Shown: piece after piece, positions 26,034 to 27,193 of the stretch
Layout of the letters: every line of letters starts with the position of its first letter
Numbering within the stretch: position 1 is the stretch's first letter
Source: Bifidobacterium sp.
Lineage (GTDB): Bacteria > Actinomycetota > Actinomycetes > Actinomycetales > Bifidobacteriaceae
DNA: 27,193 bases
Assembly: GCA_022739095.1 (NCBI GenBank)
Contig: JAIJEI010000006.1
Location: 1 to 27,193, forward strand
Direction of reading: 5' to 3'
The notes under the pieces: generated by a model
Seen by the model: the letters and a program-made list of their open reading frames with translations, nothing else
Database searches by the model: none
What the model was told of the DNA's origin: nothing
Program-made: the position numbers and the translations under genes

Positions 26034-26267
26034 TCAGACGGCGGGCATGGGCGGCGCGTTATGATCGTGGCCCCAACGCTTGGAGTCCGGAACCTCCATT
26101 TGGTCGCAGAGCACATTCCAGACCACGCGCGGCTCCTCCCCCGCGTCCAGCGCCTCGACCACGGTCATATTCGCCAGTTTGGGCATCCGTTGATCACGCG
26201 ACAGCGAACGACCGTAGGTCCGACCGAACACCTCTTCAAGTAATTCCCAGAATTCCCGTTCACGCAT
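26034..26267 (-). CDS. DUF3046 family protein
   Basis: Small protein of 77 residues with no known function. REFWELLEEVFGRTYGRSLSRD and TVVEALDAGEEPRVVWNVLC match the actinobacterial DUF3046 family, which is characteristically encoded next to recA. ATG 26267 gives the family's usual length; an in-frame extension to 26369 runs through the clgR terminator and is rejected. No clear ribosome binding site precedes the ATG. It lies between the clgR terminator and the recA promoter region, so its own promoter should be close to the start codon, but I could not identify it. Confidence 0.85.
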   Translation of the reverse strand: MREREFWELLEEVFGRTYGRSLSRDQRMPKLANMTVVEALDAGEEPRVVWNVLCDQMEVPDSKRWGHDHNAPPMPAV

Positions 26268-26299
26268 ACACGCCAGTGTGCCACCACCCGCAGGACAGC

Positions 26300-26332
26300 A
26301 AAAACCCGCATCACCCACAAGCGATACGGGTT
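26300..26332 (-). terminator. Intrinsic terminator after clgR
   Basis: On the minus strand AACCCGTATC pairs with GATGCGGGTT (one G-T wobble), loop of 10 bases, ending in a run of five T residues. It is 50 bases downstream of the clgR stop and about 30 bases upstream of the DUF3046 start. Confidence 0.75.
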
Positions 26333-26381
26333 CACAGCTAGACATAGAGATTACGGGACGCGGCTTCACACCGCCAACCGA

Positions 26382-26897
26382 TCAGCCCTCGACCGAGTCG
26401 AGATAATCAGCCACCATGCGCAGCATGCGCGAAGTGGAGACTCCGAGCGCATCGGCGATGGAGCTCAGCAGTTCGGAGCTGGCTTCCTTCTGCCCACGTT
26501 CGACTTCGGAAAGGTAGCCCAGCGAAACGCCTGCCTTCTCGGAGACCTCACGCAACGTGCGGCGATCGCGCGTGCGCAGCTCGCGCAGCACATGACCGAT
26601 AGCACCACGCAGCGAAACCTCGCGAGACTCCTCCTCAGCCACCACGGGCTCGGCGGCGGCAGTCGGCTTGTACGACGGCGAATCCTCATCCCACATACGT
26701 TCACGAACGGCCTGACGCTGATCCTTGGCCTTCTTGGCGGCCTGTGCCTTGAGCACCTGCTGCTGGGCGAACATCACCGCACGGCGCTGGGCCGGCGTCA
26801 GCTCACGCATACGGGCGACACCCGGCTGCACAGCCATCGGCTTCTTGGCGGCCACATCCATCTGTTCGTTCACTCGGGTCATCGTTTCCATCGCCAT
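26382..26897 (-). CDS. clgR: ClgR-type HTH transcriptional regulator
   Basis: XRE-type activator that in actinobacteria controls clp protease and related stress genes. The helix-turn-helix domain occupies about residues 97-160 of 171, with TLREVSEKAGVSLGYLSE and ERGQKEASSELLSSIADAL, which are diagnostic of ClgR. The N-terminal 90 residues (Met/Gln/Ala/Lys-rich, AQQQVLKAQAAKKAKDQ, then acidic) are an extension not found in the shorter ClgR proteins of about 110 residues known from corynebacteria and mycobacteria. The start is uncertain among ATG 26897, ATG 26891 and TTG 26909; AAGGGG lies close by. It follows the cinA/pncC gene after about 60 bases and ends in a terminator. I recall, unverified, a report from B. 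breve linking ClgR activity to RecA, which would fit this neighbourhood. Confidence 0.85.
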   Translation of the reverse strand: MAMETMTRVNEQMDVAAKKPMAVQPGVARMRELTPAQRRAVMFAQQQVLKAQAAKKAKDQRQAVRERMWDEDSPSYKPTAAAEPVVAEEESREVSLRGAIGHVLRELRTRDRRTLREVSEKAGVSLGYLSEVERGQKEASSELLSSIADALGVSTSRMLRMVADYLDSVEG

Positions 26898-26956
26898 CGC
26901 CCCTTCCAAGGTCGGTTCAGTGTTTCCACTATGTACAACACGACGGTCCCGCGGTT

Positions 26957-27193
26957 TTATTCCTTAAAACTTGCTGTGAATAGACTCAAGTTTTGCAGAA
27001 CGTGGAATACGGCGAGGCGACGAACCTCTTCGCGCATGCCATCAAGATGGAGTTCGACGGCTTTGAGCACTTCGGCATGGTTCGTGGTGAGGCTTGCGGG
27101 GATGCGCAGGCCCACATACACCAGTCCGGCCGGCTTGTCACCGTCCGGACCGGGGCCGGCCACGCCGGTGGTGGAAAGGCCGATGATTCGGTC
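26957..27193 (-). CDS. CinA C-terminal domain / nicotinamide-nucleotide amidase (5' part outside window)
   Basis: Only the last 78 residues and the stop are present. GLSTTGVAGPGPDGDKPAGL followed by VYVGL is the signature of the PncC/CinA C-terminal amidase domain, which deamidates NMN to NaMN in NAD salvage. The upstream part is outside the window, so I cannot tell a free-standing PncC of about 160 residues from full-length CinA. It is the first visible gene of the pncC-clgR-DUF3046-recA-recX run that is common to actinobacteria. Confidence 0.85.
   Translation of the reverse strand, partial: DRIIGLSTTGVAGPGPDGDKPAGLVYVGLRIPASLTTNHAEVLKAVELHLDGMREEVRRLAVFHVLQNLSLFTASFKE

Overview
The window is a chromosomal housekeeping segment of a GC-rich actinobacterium, most probably a Bifidobacterium of the longum group. 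I infer this from the gene families (DUF3046, ClgR, DUF4192, actinobacterial-type ParE, PASTA kinase, long HPF), from the order cinA/pncC-clgR-DUF3046-recA-recX and sigA next to parE, and from CCCTCTGAyGAGGG-type intergenic repeats that I associate with bifidobacteria. The species is inferred and was not checked against a database.

Layout. 1-6688 (minus): an operon-like run of an MFS transporter, a ribokinase-family kinase and the large helicase Lhr, which runs off the left edge. Lhr may also have its own promoter and a leaderless mRNA. 6689-7431: decayed DNA holding a frameshifted membrane-protein remnant, a short alpha/beta-hydrolase remnant, a perfect palindrome and two repeat elements in opposite orientation. 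7432-11259 (minus): the primary sigma factor followed by parE, separated by three hairpins. 11462-12124 (minus): a short DUF4192 protein. 12329-15827 (plus): a polyprenyl diphosphate synthase and a PASTA Ser/Thr kinase. 15872-19237: plsC (minus), an unknown two-helix membrane protein (plus), trpD (minus, stop codon overlapping the preceding gene) and an SGNH esterase (plus). 19364-23082 (minus): hpf and then secA, separated by a strong terminator. 23574-23953 (plus): RNase P RNA. 23959-27193 (minus): pncC/cinA C-terminus (cut by the right edge), clgR, a DUF3046 gene, recA and recX.

How the genes work together. The right end is a DNA-damage and proteolysis regulatory cluster: a LexA (SOS) box covers the -35 region of the recA promoter, and recX follows recA after 2 bases. 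The idsA-kinase-plsC-trpD stretch resembles the mycobacterial idsA2-pknL-plsC-trpD neighbourhood and touches envelope lipid supply and its signalling. sigA/parE, secA/hpf and rnpB are core transcription, topology, secretion, ribosome-hibernation and tRNA-processing functions.

I found no CRISPR array, phage, insertion sequence, tRNA or rRNA, and no convincing new multi-gene system. The most unusual signals are regulatory: two consensus DnaA boxes, each touching a candidate -10 and each accompanied by a shared 19-bp motif; the composite recA control region; two candidate leaderless starts; and a pair of convergent genes with overlapping stop codons and a hairpin inside coding sequence.
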